Source: Amphritea balenae
GTDB lineage: Bacteria > Pseudomonadota > Gammaproteobacteria > Pseudomonadales > Balneatricaceae
NCBI RefSeq assembly: GCF_003858655.1
Contig: NZ_RQXV01000001.1
Location: forward strand, 372,001 to 436,000
Length of the DNA: 64,000 nucleotides
Reading direction: 5' to 3'
Each line of letters begins with the position of its first letter. The stretch's first letter is position 1. Below are positions 26,086 through 34,550 of this stretch, piece after piece. The notes under the pieces were generated by a model, which did no database searches, was not told where the DNA came from, and saw only the letters and a program-made list of their open reading frames with translations. Made by a program: the position numbers and the translations under genes.

Positions 26086-26193
26086 AACACAAGACGGAGG
26101 CTATATTAATGTTCAGTCCCAATACTGTCAAGCTAAGTTAGCGCTAAATAAGCACCAAAACTTTCTGCCTTTTCAACTGTTTATATCAGGCAC

Positions 26194-26245
26194 AAAAAAG
26201 CCCTGCCAGGTTCTACCATAAGAAGAACTTTAAGCAGGGCTTTAA
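26194..26245 (-). terminator. gltX terminator
   Basis: Minus-strand stem AAAGCCCTGC...GCAGGGCTTTTTT with a nested GTTCT/AGAAC hairpin in its loop, 25 bases after the gltX stop. Confidence 0.8.
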
Positions 26246-26269
26246 ATGAGGTTCTAAGCGGTTTTAACT

Positions 26270-27769
26270 TCAGGCTTCAGCTAACACCTTGGCGACTTCG
26301 CGGTACTCTTTTTCCCAACGCTTAGCTTCCTTCTTCGAAGGTCCACCCACTGTGTTAAGAGCATGACGTACGCGAGCACGACTCATGTCCGGGCCGAGAA
26401 TCTGCATAGAATCCACCACAGAAACGCTCTGGCTGGTACCAGCAATAGCGACAAAGATAGGGAACAGTACGTCACGGATCTTAAAGTCCATTGCTTCGCC
26501 TAATGCTTTAAACTGGCTAAACAGATGATCTTTATTCCAGTTCTGCTCAGCATCCAACATCCAGGAAGCGAACTGCAGAATACGACGAGTATCTTCCAGT
26601 AGTAGTTTCTTATGCTCAAAACTCTCTGCAGTAATTGGCAGCATGCCCGACAACAGGAAGGAGGAAACCGGTGCAACATCGGTAAACTTTTCAACCCGCT
26701 GTTTGATCAGTGGGATAATCTGCATCAGGTATTCCGGGTTCAGCGCCCACTTCTGGAACTCAACGGCAAACTGCTCATCGCTCAGCTCTTCGCGAATCCA
26801 CATACCGTTTAACCAGCTCAGTTTCTCCTGATCAAAGATCGGACCACCCAGAGACACACGGTTTACGTCGAAGTTTTCAATCATCTCATCCAGGCTGAAC
26901 TTTTCACGCTCATCCGGCATAGACCAGCCCATACGTGCCAGATAGTTCAGTAGCGCTTCAGCCATGTAGCCCATACGCTTGTAATAGATGATACTGGTCG
27001 GGTTTTTACGCTTAGACAGCTTCGACTTATCAGGGTTACGCAGCAATGGCATATGGCACAACTGGGGCATTTCCCAATTAAAGTATTTGTACAGCAACTG
27101 ATGCTTAGGTGCGGAGCTGATCCACTCTTCACCTCGTAATACATGGGTGATCTCCATCAGGTGATCATCCACTACGTTAGCCAGGTGGTAAGTTGGCATG
27201 CCGTCTGATTTCATCAGAATCTGACAATCTACCTGAGACCATTCAACTTCAATAGCACCGCGCAACATATCATCAAATACGCAGACACCCTCTTCAGGCA
27301 CCTTCATCCGCACAACGTAAGGCTCGTTAGCCGCTTCACGCTTAGCTACTTCTTCTGTCGAGAGAGCTAGATCGCTCTCTTTCATAGCCCCCTGAAGACC
27401 TGCTTCACGACGCTGATTTCGCAACTGATCTAACTCTTCAGCTGTACGGTAACACTTGAACGCTTTACCTTCGTCCAGCAGTTGCTGAGTGTACTTCTGG
27501 TAAATGTCACCCCGTTCACTCTGACGATATGGGCCATGCGGCCCCGGCTTATCCGGTCCTTCCGCCCACTCCAGTCCCAGCCAACGTAAAGAATCCAGAA
27601 TCATCTGTTCTGATTCCGCGGTGCTACGAGTCTGATCGGTATCTTCAATACGCAGAATGAATTCACCGCCATGTTGACGCGCAAAAGCCATATTGAACAG
27701 TGCAATATAGGCGGTGCCTACATGCGGATCACCGGTTGGAGACGGTGCGATACGAGTACGTACAGTCAT
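26270..27769 (-). CDS. gltX: Glutamyl-tRNA synthetase
   Basis: Class I aminoacyl-tRNA synthetase that charges tRNA-Glu. The HIGH-equivalent is in [16 protein letters not shown] at the N-terminus and the KMSKS-equivalent in [12 protein letters not shown] start it at MTVRTRIAP (27,769), giving 499 residues, the normal length; the frame runs 32 codons further upstream but that extension has no family support. The upstream ribosome site is weak. It is a core gene, and E. coli HipA is known to target this enzyme, but linkage to the island hipA is only proximity. Confidence 0.97.
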   Translation of the reverse strand: MTVRTRIAPSPTGDPHVGTAYIALFNMAFARQHGGEFILRIEDTDQTRSTAESEQMILDSLRWLGLEWAEGPDKPGPHGPYRQSERGDIYQKYTQQLLDEGKAFKCYRTAEELDQLRNQRREAGLQGAMKESDLALSTEEVAKREAANEPYVVRMKVPEEGVCVFDDMLRGAIEVEWSQVDCQILMKSDGMPTYHLANVVDDHLMEITHVLRGEEWISSAPKHQLLYKYFNWEMPQLCHMPLLRNPDKSKLSKRKNPTSIIYYKRMGYMAEALLNYLARMGWSMPDEREKFSLDEMIENFDVNRVSLGGPIFDQEKLSWLNGMWIREELSDEQFAVEFQKWALNPEYLMQIIPLIKQRVEKFTDVAPVSSFLLSGMLPITAESFEHKKLLLEDTRRILQFASWMLDAEQNWNKDHLFSQFKALGEAMDFKIRDVLFPIFVAIAGTSQSVSVVDSMQILGPDMSRARVRHALNTVGGPSKKEAKRWEKEYREVAKVLAEA

Positions 27770-28075
27770 CAGAAAATATGCATCCAGAATGATTAAAAGA
27801 AATTGCTGCGCATTATACCTGCTTGACTCCCGGCCGCCTATATTTGAATCAGCTTTGTCGAGCACCAGCTCAAGGCAAACATCTCCTATTCCCCCATAAA
27901 CGCACCATTAGAGCGCAATATAGCCCAAAACATGGCTATTTTGACTGGCACAATTACTGCACTCATAAGAATAAGCGCAGGAATAAAAGCAAGAACAAGA
28001 ACCTGCCTATAAAGTAGATATAACGGGTCAGAACAAACAACGGATCCGCATCATTGAGTAAAGTAGAAGTGTTAT
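27770..28075. other. Intergenic region between gltX and nasT
   Basis: A divergent gap of 306 bases holding the gltX promoter (not resolved) and a sigma-54 type promoter for nasT with a weak NtrC-like site (GCACC, five bases, AGCGC at 27,902-27,916). No gene seen. Confidence 0.5.
27946..27961 (+). promoter_or_regulatory. Sigma-54 promoter of nasT
   Basis: TGGCAC-AATTA-CTGCA matches the -24/-12 consensus (TGGCAC, five bases, TTGCA) except one base. Transcription would start near 27,973, leaving a leader of about 100 bases. Confidence 0.7.
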
Positions 28076-28672
28076 ATGACTACCGCTGAGAGAAATACCG
28101 AACGGGTTTTAATCATTGATCAGAATTCTGACCGCTCCAGCATTCTGGAGCAGACTCTGAGTAGCCAGGGTTACGAGGTTGTCTGCCGCCTGCAGAGTAC
28201 TGAAGGTCTGATCAATCGGGTTGAGCAGTTGGCACCCGACATTATCATTATTGAACTAAACTCCCCCGATCAGTTTGTACTTGAGCATATGGCATCCCTG
28301 CACAGCCATATCCCACGGCCAGTGGTTATGTTTGCTGAAGAAGGCGATAGCGAAACCATCGGGCAGGCGATTAAAGCAGGCGTTAGCGCTTACGTGGTAG
28401 ATGGCATGAGCGCTGACCGCATTCAACCCATCATGAGCGCTGCAGCAGCCCGTTTCCATGAGCTACAGGCGTTACGAATTGAACTAGACGATGTGAAGGG
28501 CGAACTGCAGGATCGCAAGCAGCTTGATCAGGCCAAACGGCTGATAATGAAGCATCAGAACTGCAACGAAGAACAGGCTTACAGCGCGATGCGCAAAATG
28601 GCGATGGATAATGGCCAAGCGATGACATCTGTGGCTAAAAATATTATCTCCGTACTAAAGATGCTGGATTAA
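28076..28672 (+). CDS. nasT: NasT-type ANTAR antitermination regulator
   Basis: A 198-residue protein with a receiver-like domain (about 10-125) and a C-terminal ANTAR RNA-binding domain (about 135-195) seen in RKQLDQAKRLIMKHQNCNEEQAYSAMRKMAM. NasT binds two-hairpin leader RNA and prevents termination before nitrate assimilation genes, normally held off by the nitrate sensor NasS. Here the expected phosphoacceptor position at the end of beta 3 is Glu60 (IIIIELNSP), not Asp, and the conserved receiver Lys is absent (YVVDG). No nasS is found nearby. A terminator follows at 28,753. Confidence 0.9.
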   Translation: MTTAERNTERVLIIDQNSDRSSILEQTLSSQGYEVVCRLQSTEGLINRVEQLAPDIIIIELNSPDQFVLEHMASLHSHIPRPVVMFAEEGDSETIGQAIKAGVSAYVVDGMSADRIQPIMSAAAARFHELQALRIELDDVKGELQDRKQLDQAKRLIMKHQNCNEEQAYSAMRKMAMDNGQAMTSVAKNIISVLKMLD

Positions 28673-28752
28673 CGCTTGTATCAAATACTTGTCAGCCAAC
28701 CCAACCAACAGAACATTACAAAAACAGACAATTTTCCATCAGTAAGATCCTT

Positions 28753-28777
28753 GACCGCCTTCATGGCGGTCTTTTTT
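28753..28777 (+). terminator. nasT terminator
   Basis: GACCGCC, TTCAT, GGCGGTC then six T, 80 bases after the nasT stop. It separates nasT from the transporter, which has its own promoter. Confidence 0.88.
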
Positions 28778-28947
28778 ACTTCTTTTAAATAGCCCATCAA
28801 CCTCGTATCAACAAAAAAACAGCCCATGAGTTTTGGTTGTAATTTGGTGCAATGCCCCTGAATCCTGCGTTACCCCCGTGCACAAAAACATCAACCAACC
28901 ATCTTAACAAATAATTTTATTATTAAATATCAACAAGTTATAAAACA

Positions 28948-28963
28948 TGGCACAAGCTGTGCT
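28948..28963 (+). promoter_or_regulatory. Sigma-54 promoter of the nitrate transporter gene
   Basis: TGGCAC-AAGCT-GTGCT fits the -24/-12 consensus with one mismatch in TTGC. The predicted start is near 28,975, giving a leader of about 165 bases that carries a hairpin and a terminator. A half NtrC site (GGTGCA) lies about 100 bases upstream. Confidence 0.68.
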
Positions 28964-29000
28964 CTACCTATATCAAAGACACACAATTTAACGGGCCCTA

Positions 29001-29100
29001 TTTCAGAACAGCTCCACTACCCGCTCTGTAAACTGCCCGAAACAGGACAACAGCGTCCGAAGCTTCCGATTAAAGCGACAGCTCCGGGCGCTTTTTTTTT
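29001..29100 (+). promoter_or_regulatory. Candidate NasT-controlled attenuator of the nitrate transporter
   Basis: The leader has possible hairpin sequence at 29,004-29,029, a clean hairpin GGAC-AACAGC-GTCC with a six-base loop (29,045-29,058) and then AAAGCG, 11 bases, CGCTTT plus a run of T (29,072-29,100), an intrinsic terminator 38 bases before the start codon. ANTAR proteins bind paired hexaloop hairpins just before such terminators. The loops do not fit the published A1/G4 pattern exactly, so the RNA target is a candidate only. Confidence 0.6.
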
Positions 29101-29138
29101 GCTTTAAAAATTTTCACTTTTACTAAGAGGCAACCAAT

Positions 29139-30608
29139 ATGAGTGATACCTCCAAACTTAATATCTTTTCCTTTACCGGAAAGATGAAGATCCTGCATTT
29201 CAGCTGGATCGCTTTCTTCATCACTTTCTTCGTCTGGTTCAACCATGCCCCGCTACTGGGCGCTATTGCTGAATCGCTGGGGCTAACCACGTCAGAGATC
29301 AAAACCCTGCTTATTCTTAACGTCGCGCTGACTATTCCAGCGCGGATAATAGTCGGTATGCTGACCGACAAGTATGGTCCGCGTATTACTTATGCCACCC
29401 TGCTTTTTCTGGCCAGCATCCCCTGCTTTATGTTTGCTCTGGCCGATAACTTTGCCGAAGCGGCAATTTCACGCTTCCTACTGGGTTTTGTCGGTGCCGG
29501 TTTTGTGGTCGGCATCCGCATGGTAAGTGAATGGTTTCCCGCCAATGAGCTGGGTACCGCTGAAGGTATCTACGGTGGCTGGGGCAACTTTGGCTCTGCG
29601 GCGGCGGCGATGAGCCTGCCTACGCTAGCCCTACTGTTCGGCGGTGAAGACGGCTGGCGTTATGCTGTCGGCCTGACCGGCCTGATCAGCCTGGTATTCA
29701 GCTTTATCTGGTACAAAAATGTAACCGATACGCCAAAAGGCTCAACTTACTTTAAGCCGAAAAAGATTGGCGGCCTTGAAGTGACCAGCAAAGGCGACTT
29801 CTACTTCCTTCTTATAATGAAGATTCCGATGTATGCCGCCCTCGCCCTGCTGACCTGGAAGCTATCTCCAGCCGGAGTCAACATTCTCAGCGATGTCGCT
29901 GCGTTGGCTATCTATGTCGCACTGGCAGTGATTTTTGTTTATGACTGTTACAGCGCCTATAACGTTAACCGTGAAATATTCATTACCCCGGTACCTGAAA
30001 TTGAGCAGTATAAATTTAAGCAGGTAGCTGTGCTGAATATCCTCTACTTTGCCACCTTCGGCTCTGAACTGGCGGTGGTTTCCATGCTGCCATTGTTCTT
30101 CGCCGATGTGTTTGAACTGGATATGGTGGTTGCTGGCCTGCTAGCCTCGGCCTATGCGTTTATGAACCTGATGTCACGTCCTGGCGGCGGCTGGATCAGC
30201 GACCGTTTCGGGCGCAAGAAGACCTTGCTCATACTGACTGCTGGACTGTCGGTAGGTTATGCCGTGATGTCGATGATCGATAGCAGCTGGCCTATTGTTG
30301 TTGCTGTTGCTGCGGCAATGGCCTGTTCTTTCTTCGTTCAGGCCGGCGAAGGCGCAGTCTTTGCCGTAGTACCGCTAATCAAACGCCGCCTCACTGGCCA
30401 GGTTGCGGGTATGACCGGAGCTTACGGTAATGTGGGCGCCGTGTTCTACCTCACCGTACTTTCCATGGTTAGCTACCAAACCTTCTTTATGGTTATCGCG
30501 GCTACCGCCGTTCTGGGCTTCATCACTCTGTTATTCCTGGAAGAACCTAAGGGTCATATTGCTGAGGTAAACGAAGACGGTACCGTTGAGCTGATCAGCG
30601 TTACCTGA
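29139..30608 (+). CDS. Nitrate/nitrite transporter, NarK/NasA family (MFS)
   Basis: A 489-residue inner-membrane protein with 12 hydrophobic segments and both nitrate-signature regions, [20 protein letters not shown] and [15 protein letters not shown], plus the Arg in [12 protein letters not shown] and in the [14 protein letters not shown] loop that line the nitrate path. A long hydrophilic loop after helix 6 is seen in assimilatory members. The gene lies under its own sigma-54 promoter and attenuator, ahead of the kinase-phosphatase gene; it should import nitrate for the reductases downstream. Confidence 0.93.
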   Translation: MSDTSKLNIFSFTGKMKILHFSWIAFFITFFVWFNHAPLLGAIAESLGLTTSEIKTLLILNVALTIPARIIVGMLTDKYGPRITYATLLFLASIPCFMFALADNFAEAAISRFLLGFVGAGFVVGIRMVSEWFPANELGTAEGIYGGWGNFGSAAAAMSLPTLALLFGGEDGWRYAVGLTGLISLVFSFIWYKNVTDTPKGSTYFKPKKIGGLEVTSKGDFYFLLIMKIPMYAALALLTWKLSPAGVNILSDVAALAIYVALAVIFVYDCYSAYNVNREIFITPVPEIEQYKFKQVAVLNILYFATFGSELAVVSMLPLFFADVFELDMVVAGLLASAYAFMNLMSRPGGGWISDRFGRKKTLLILTAGLSVGYAVMSMIDSSWPIVVAVAAAMACSFFVQAGEGAVFAVVPLIKRRLTGQVAGMTGAYGNVGAVFYLTVLSMVSYQTFFMVIAATAVLGFITLLFLEEPKGHIAEVNEDGTVELISVT

Positions 30609-30669
30609 TCAACCCATGATTTACGCTATGAGTCTTCCCTTATAACTCCCTTATAAAAATGGGGAACCT

Positions 30670-30701
30670 GATAGCTGCCCTACTTCAGTAGAGCAGCTAT
30701 C
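30670..30701 (+). terminator. Hairpin between transporter and kinase-phosphatase genes
   Basis: GATAGCTGC and GCAGCTATC enclose CTAC-TTCA-GTAG; the tail GTCTGTTTT is only moderately U-rich. It may be a partial terminator that lowers expression of the kinase-phosphatase gene. Confidence 0.6.
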
Positions 30702-30732
30702 GTCTGTTTTAAAAAGCGTTACAGGCAGGTAA

Positions 30733-32493
30733 ATGATGACAGCAAAAGCGAGCATTAACAGAGGCACCAATAACGCACTTCAGGTGCGTTTTGGTGGTTA
30801 TTCAACCGCTGGCAAGAAAGCACTTAATCAGGATGCCTTTGCCGCACATCTGCCTAAAGACAACAGCAGCCTCTTTAAAGGTGCGGTTGCTGCTATCGCA
30901 GACGGTGTAAGTAGCTGTGAAGACTCTCATATAGCCAGCCAGACATCGGTCACCAGCTTTATTGAAGACTACTTCAGCACCCCCGAAAGCTGGAGTGTAA
31001 AACAATCGGTATCCCGCATCATGACCGGGTTAAATAGTTGGCTGTATCAACAGAACAGCGGACTGCCAATGCACCGTGACAGTATGCTAACGACGTTTTC
31101 AGCACTGATCATCAAATCCAGTACTCTTTATGCTTTTCATGTTGGCGACTCACGGGTCTATCACTATCAAAGTGGACAGCTGGAACAACTGACCACCGAT
31201 CACACCCGAACAGAACGGGGGCGGAGCTACCTGGCACGCGCCCTGGGAGCAGACCGCCACCTGGATGTCGACTTTTCGCAGCATGACCTGAAAGCTGGCG
31301 ATCTGTTGATGCTCAGTACCGATGGCGTGCACGAATTCCTGAGCAACAAAGAGATAAAAAGCCATTTAAACCAGGCAACCGAAACAAACCTTGAATCTCT
31401 GGCCCGTAATCTGATTGAACAGGCTCTTGCAAACGGCAGCGATGATAACCTGACTGTACTTTTAATCAGCATCGATCAGTTACCCGCCGAAACACTGGAT
31501 GAAACCCACCGCAGGCTGACTCAACTTCCTATTCCACCAGTTTTGAAGGTGGGAAACAGGATCGATGACTATGAGGTTCTGGAGGTTATATTCAGCGGTA
31601 CCCGCAGCCATATGTATAAAGTCAGAGATCTGACATCAGGTGAAATTTATACTCTCAAAGCCCCATCCACCAATTTTACCGATGATCCTGTTTATCTGGA
31701 TGGTTTCGTCCGCGAGGAGTGGGTTGGGCAAAAAATTGATCATCCCAATGTGATGAAGACCTTTAAGCCTGCAAGAGAAAAACAATTTCTCTATTATCTG
31801 GGCGAGTATATTGAAGGCATTAATCTGCGACAGTGGATGGATGATCATCCTAAGCCAGCGCTAGAAGAGATCCGTCCCATAATTCGCCAGGCGATTAAAG
31901 GGCTTCGTGCATTTCAGCGACAGGATATGGTGCATCAGGACCTTAAGCCAGAAAATATCATGCTTAACCGTGACGGCCAGATTAAGATCCTCGATTTCGG
32001 TACCGTTCTGATTGCAGGCGTCAGCGAGCTGGGTACGCCACTGGACAAATCGATACCCCAGGGTTCAGTAAACTATATCGCACCGGAATACCTGATGGGA
32101 GAACGGGGCAGTTTTCGTTCTGATCTTTTCTCACTGGCGGTAATAAGTTATGAAATGCTCACCGGCACTCTCCCTTTTAAGGAACAACCAGTAAAACAAG
32201 TCAGCATCGATAACTATGGCGAGTTACAGTATCTGCCGGCCCTGCATCAGCGCAAGGACCTGCCACTGTGGATGGAAGGTTGCCTGAAAAAAGCCCTGCA
32301 ACCTAACCCGATACATCGCTACCAGGCACTGTCAGAATTTATTCAGGATTTCAGCTCACCTAACCAGACGCTTGCACAAGGAATCAGCAAGCAACCCCTC
32401 ATTAGTAAAAACCCTCTACTGGTCTGGAAAGCTCTCAGTGTCATTTTGTTAGCCGCCAACCTGCTTCAACTGGCCAACAGTCTTTACCATTAA
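30733..32493 (+). CDS. PP2C phosphatase-serine/threonine kinase fusion protein
   Basis: A 586-residue protein with an N-terminal PP2C domain (about 18-255): LNQDAFAA, AIADGVSS, HVGDSRVY, LMLSTDGVHEF and GSDDNLTVLLIS keep the metal-binding aspartates. A Hanks-type kinase follows (about 280-540) with HQDLKPEN (about 401-408), DFG (about 421-423) and an APE in YIAPEYLMGE; the glycine-rich loop is atypical (FSGTRSHMYKV). A C-terminal membrane segment (about 560-582) anchors it. Such fusions are often found in nitrate assimilation clusters; the substrate is not known. It lies 124 bases after the transporter. Confidence 0.9.
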   Translation: MMTAKASINRGTNNALQVRFGGYSTAGKKALNQDAFAAHLPKDNSSLFKGAVAAIADGVSSCEDSHIASQTSVTSFIEDYFSTPESWSVKQSVSRIMTGLNSWLYQQNSGLPMHRDSMLTTFSALIIKSSTLYAFHVGDSRVYHYQSGQLEQLTTDHTRTERGRSYLARALGADRHLDVDFSQHDLKAGDLLMLSTDGVHEFLSNKEIKSHLNQATETNLESLARNLIEQALANGSDDNLTVLLISIDQLPAETLDETHRRLTQLPIPPVLKVGNRIDDYEVLEVIFSGTRSHMYKVRDLTSGEIYTLKAPSTNFTDDPVYLDGFVREEWVGQKIDHPNVMKTFKPAREKQFLYYLGEYIEGINLRQWMDDHPKPALEEIRPIIRQAIKGLRAFQRQDMVHQDLKPENIMLNRDGQIKILDFGTVLIAGVSELGTPLDKSIPQGSVNYIAPEYLMGERGSFRSDLFSLAVISYEMLTGTLPFKEQPVKQVSIDNYGELQYLPALHQRKDLPLWMEGCLKKALQPNPIHRYQALSEFIQDFSSPNQTLAQGISKQPLISKNPLLVWKALSVILLAANLLQLANSLYH

Positions 32494-32627
32494 ACAGGCT
32501 ATTCTTCGGCGCCAGGCTTTACAGAGCGTTCGCGCTCTTACTTCGATGATTAAACTGTATAAAGCCCTTTGCTTTCTCCAGTCTTCCAACCTGATTTACC
32601 TTTACTGCAGACTATAACCGTCAGCCA

Positions 32628-32642
32628 GCACCAATGGGGTGC
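32628..32642 (+). promoter_or_regulatory. NtrC-binding site candidate
   Basis: GCACC-AATGG-GGTGC, an exact match to the GCACY-N5-GGTGC enhancer palindrome, 120 bases upstream of the sigma-54 promoter, the normal enhancer distance. A further half site lies near 32,670. Confidence 0.72.
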
Positions 32643-32761
32643 GTACTGCTCAGACTCACAGCCTTTTGGTGCGCAATAAAACAAGATATATGGTTTTAAC
32701 TTGAGCAAAGAAAGACAAAACTAAAGTTAAAGCTTTGATTTATAAGAAACTTTAATCTTTA

Positions 32762-32777
32762 TGGCACGTCCCCTGCT
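32762..32777 (+). promoter_or_regulatory. Sigma-54 promoter of the nasB-nirBD-nasA operon
   Basis: TGGCAC-GTCCC-CTGCT, matching the -24/-12 consensus except one base, including the G after TGGCAC. Transcription would start near 32,788, only about 11 bases before the repeat element. Confidence 0.78.
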
Positions 32778-32798
32778 ATATATAACCTGTCTATCAAA

Positions 32799-33077
32799 GG
32801 GAATGTGTGAATAAATCTGTTACACCTCTGGCTTTCAGAGAGAATGGAGATCAAGGCAACAATTACAAACATACTGGTTGTACGTTGAAAATTGTTAACG
32901 CAGAACTCTGATCTCTCTGAATGCCCCCTTCTTTTTATAAGAAGGGGCTGGCTCTAGAACGGTCATCTACATTGTCAGACAGTTTGAAAAGGTCTAGACA
33001 TTTCTCTGCACTGTCTTTCGCGCAGCTGACCGTTCTATAACCCGCAGAGAACATAACGGACTTATTCAAACCTTCCC
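32799..33077 (+). repeat. Dispersed structured element (MITE-like), copy 1
   Basis: Terminal inverted repeats GGGAATGTGTGAATAA and TTATTCAAACCTTCCC bound two internal palindromes: a GGCTTTCAGAGAG/CTCTCTGAATGCC pair around 32,840-32,930 and an AACGGTCA/TGACCGTT pair around 32,958-33,038. Most bases match copy 2 (63,187-63,451, opposite strand). The ends resemble IS5-family terminal repeats. It has no transposase and lies inside the leader of the nasB operon. Confidence 0.82.
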
Positions 33078-33101
33078 CGGACTTCTCATATTTATTTGGA
33101 C

Positions 33102-33163
33102 AATGGCGTCCACCCCAGGTACTACGCACCCGTGTACCCAGGAGTGGTACGCCATTTTTTTTG
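33102..33163 (+). terminator. Attenuator-like terminator before nasB
   Basis: AATGGCGT...ACGCCATT followed by a run of T, ending about 12 bases before the nasB ATG, with a nested GGTAC-T-ACG/CGT-GTACC hairpin (33,118-33,138). A terminator here makes sense only if it is overcome by antitermination, as by NasT. Confidence 0.78.
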
Positions 33164-33173
33164 GAATTTTGTC

Positions 33174-34550
33174 ATGACTAAACCACACCTCATCATTATC
33201 GGTAATGGCATGGCCAGCGGCCGGTTACTGGACGAGATTCTAAAGCGGAATTCTGAGCAATACCGTATCACCGTATTTGGCGCTGAAGGCTGCGGTAACT
33301 ACAACCGGATTATGTTGTCTCCGGTATTAGCCGGAGAGATGACCAAAGATGAAATCATCACCCACTCAAAGGAATGGTATCTTGACCAGGGTATCACTCT
33401 GCACAGTGGTGACCCTATCACCACTATCGATCACGATAAGCAATGCCTTACCAGTCTGGCAGGCACAATATTCAGCTATGACAAGCTGGTGCTGGCAACA
33501 GGCTCACAACCCATTATTCCAACCGCAGCAAAAAACACCGGCCTCAGTGGTATTTGTAGCTTTCGTAACCTGAAAGATGTTGATCAGATCCTGAGTCAGG
33601 CTTCAGTTTCTCGCCACGCCACGGTGCTTGGCGGCGGACTACTGGGTTTAGAAGCAGCCTCAGCGCTACGCCAGTCCGGAATCGAGGTAACCGTTGTACA
33701 TCGCGGCCAATGGCTAATGAACCGACAGCTCGACGAATGTGCCGGTAAATTGCTACAAAATGAACTGGAAGCCAGAGGTATCAAGGTATTACTTAACGCC
33801 GAGGCCATTAAATTTTCCGGTGAGAGCTCTGACTGTACAGGCCCTGAAGTGCCAGTCCCAGACACTAAGCCTTTAACACATATCTGCCTCGATAATAATC
33901 TTAAAATCGCAACCGATATGGCGGTTATCGCCATCGGCGTTTCACCCAATCACAGCCTGGCGAAATCCAGCGGTATCGAATGTGAACGGGGTATTTTAGT
34001 TAATCATCAGCTGCAGAGCTCTCACCCGAATATTTATGCTCTGGGAGAATGCACCCAGTTTGGCAAACACACCTTTGGACTGGTAGCCCCCTTATGGGAC
34101 CAGGCCGGAATTCTGGCTGATCAGCTAACCGAAGGAACTGCTAGCCGCTTCAGCGTAAAACCCTGCGCAACAAAATTAAAAGTGTCAGGAATAAACCTGT
34201 TTTCGGCGGGAGAGTTTATCGATGCCGAAGACACTCAGTCCCTTACCTGTCACGACCCTAAACAAAACAGCTACCGGAAATTACTGTTTCGGGAACAAAA
34301 ACTGGTTGGCGTCGTACTGTACGGATTGGTACATGATGGCAACTGGTATTTTGACCTGATACAGCAACAAAAGCCTGTGCAACACATGGTGCCTGATCTG
34401 ATTTTTGGCAAGCAATATTGCAGCTTCGAATCAACCCCCGGATCAAGCCCCCGCTTAAACCCGGAACCAGCTTCCCCATTAATTTCACAAGGTACTGATA
34501 CACCCCCTTCCGTACCAAAAGCCAGCCTGGCAACAGGAGTTATTCAATGA
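33174..34550 (+). CDS. nasB: FAD-dependent electron transfer subunit of assimilatory nitrate reductase
   Basis: A 458-residue pyridine nucleotide-disulfide oxidoreductase with FAD Rossmann IIGNGMASGRLLDE, NAD Rossmann VLGGGLLGLEAASALRQ and the second FAD motif NIYALGECTQF. It resembles the N-terminal half of NirB but stops before any BFD or siroheme domain, matching the NasB-type NADH-oxidising partner of the molybdenum nitrate reductase at the end of the operon. I start at MTKPHLIIIG; the frame extends 26 codons upstream through the terminator. Its stop overlaps the nirB start by 4 bases. Confidence 0.82.
   Translation: MTKPHLIIIGNGMASGRLLDEILKRNSEQYRITVFGAEGCGNYNRIMLSPVLAGEMTKDEIITHSKEWYLDQGITLHSGDPITTIDHDKQCLTSLAGTIFSYDKLVLATGSQPIIPTAAKNTGLSGICSFRNLKDVDQILSQASVSRHATVLGGGLLGLEAASALRQSGIEVTVVHRGQWLMNRQLDECAGKLLQNELEARGIKVLLNAEAIKFSGESSDCTGPEVPVPDTKPLTHICLDNNLKIATDMAVIAIGVSPNHSLAKSSGIECERGILVNHQLQSSHPNIYALGECTQFGKHTFGLVAPLWDQAGILADQLTEGTASRFSVKPCATKLKVSGINLFSAGEFIDAEDTQSLTCHDPKQNSYRKLLFREQKLVGVVLYGLVHDGNWYFDLIQQQKPVQHMVPDLIFGKQYCSFESTPGSSPRLNPEPASPLISQGTDTPPSVPKASLATGVIQ

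Larger units (their letters stand above)
32494..33173. other. Long regulatory region of the nitrate/nitrite reductase operon
   Basis: 680 bases without a gene. It holds, in order, an NtrC-type palindrome, a sigma-54 promoter, a 279-bp dispersed structured element and an intrinsic-terminator-like hairpin ending just before the nasB start codon. Short frames inside it are explained by the repeat. Confidence 0.7.

Noticed and set aside
25895-26131. A 78-codon frame across tRNA-Ala
   Set aside because: The tRNA, terminator and attachment repeat account for this sequence.
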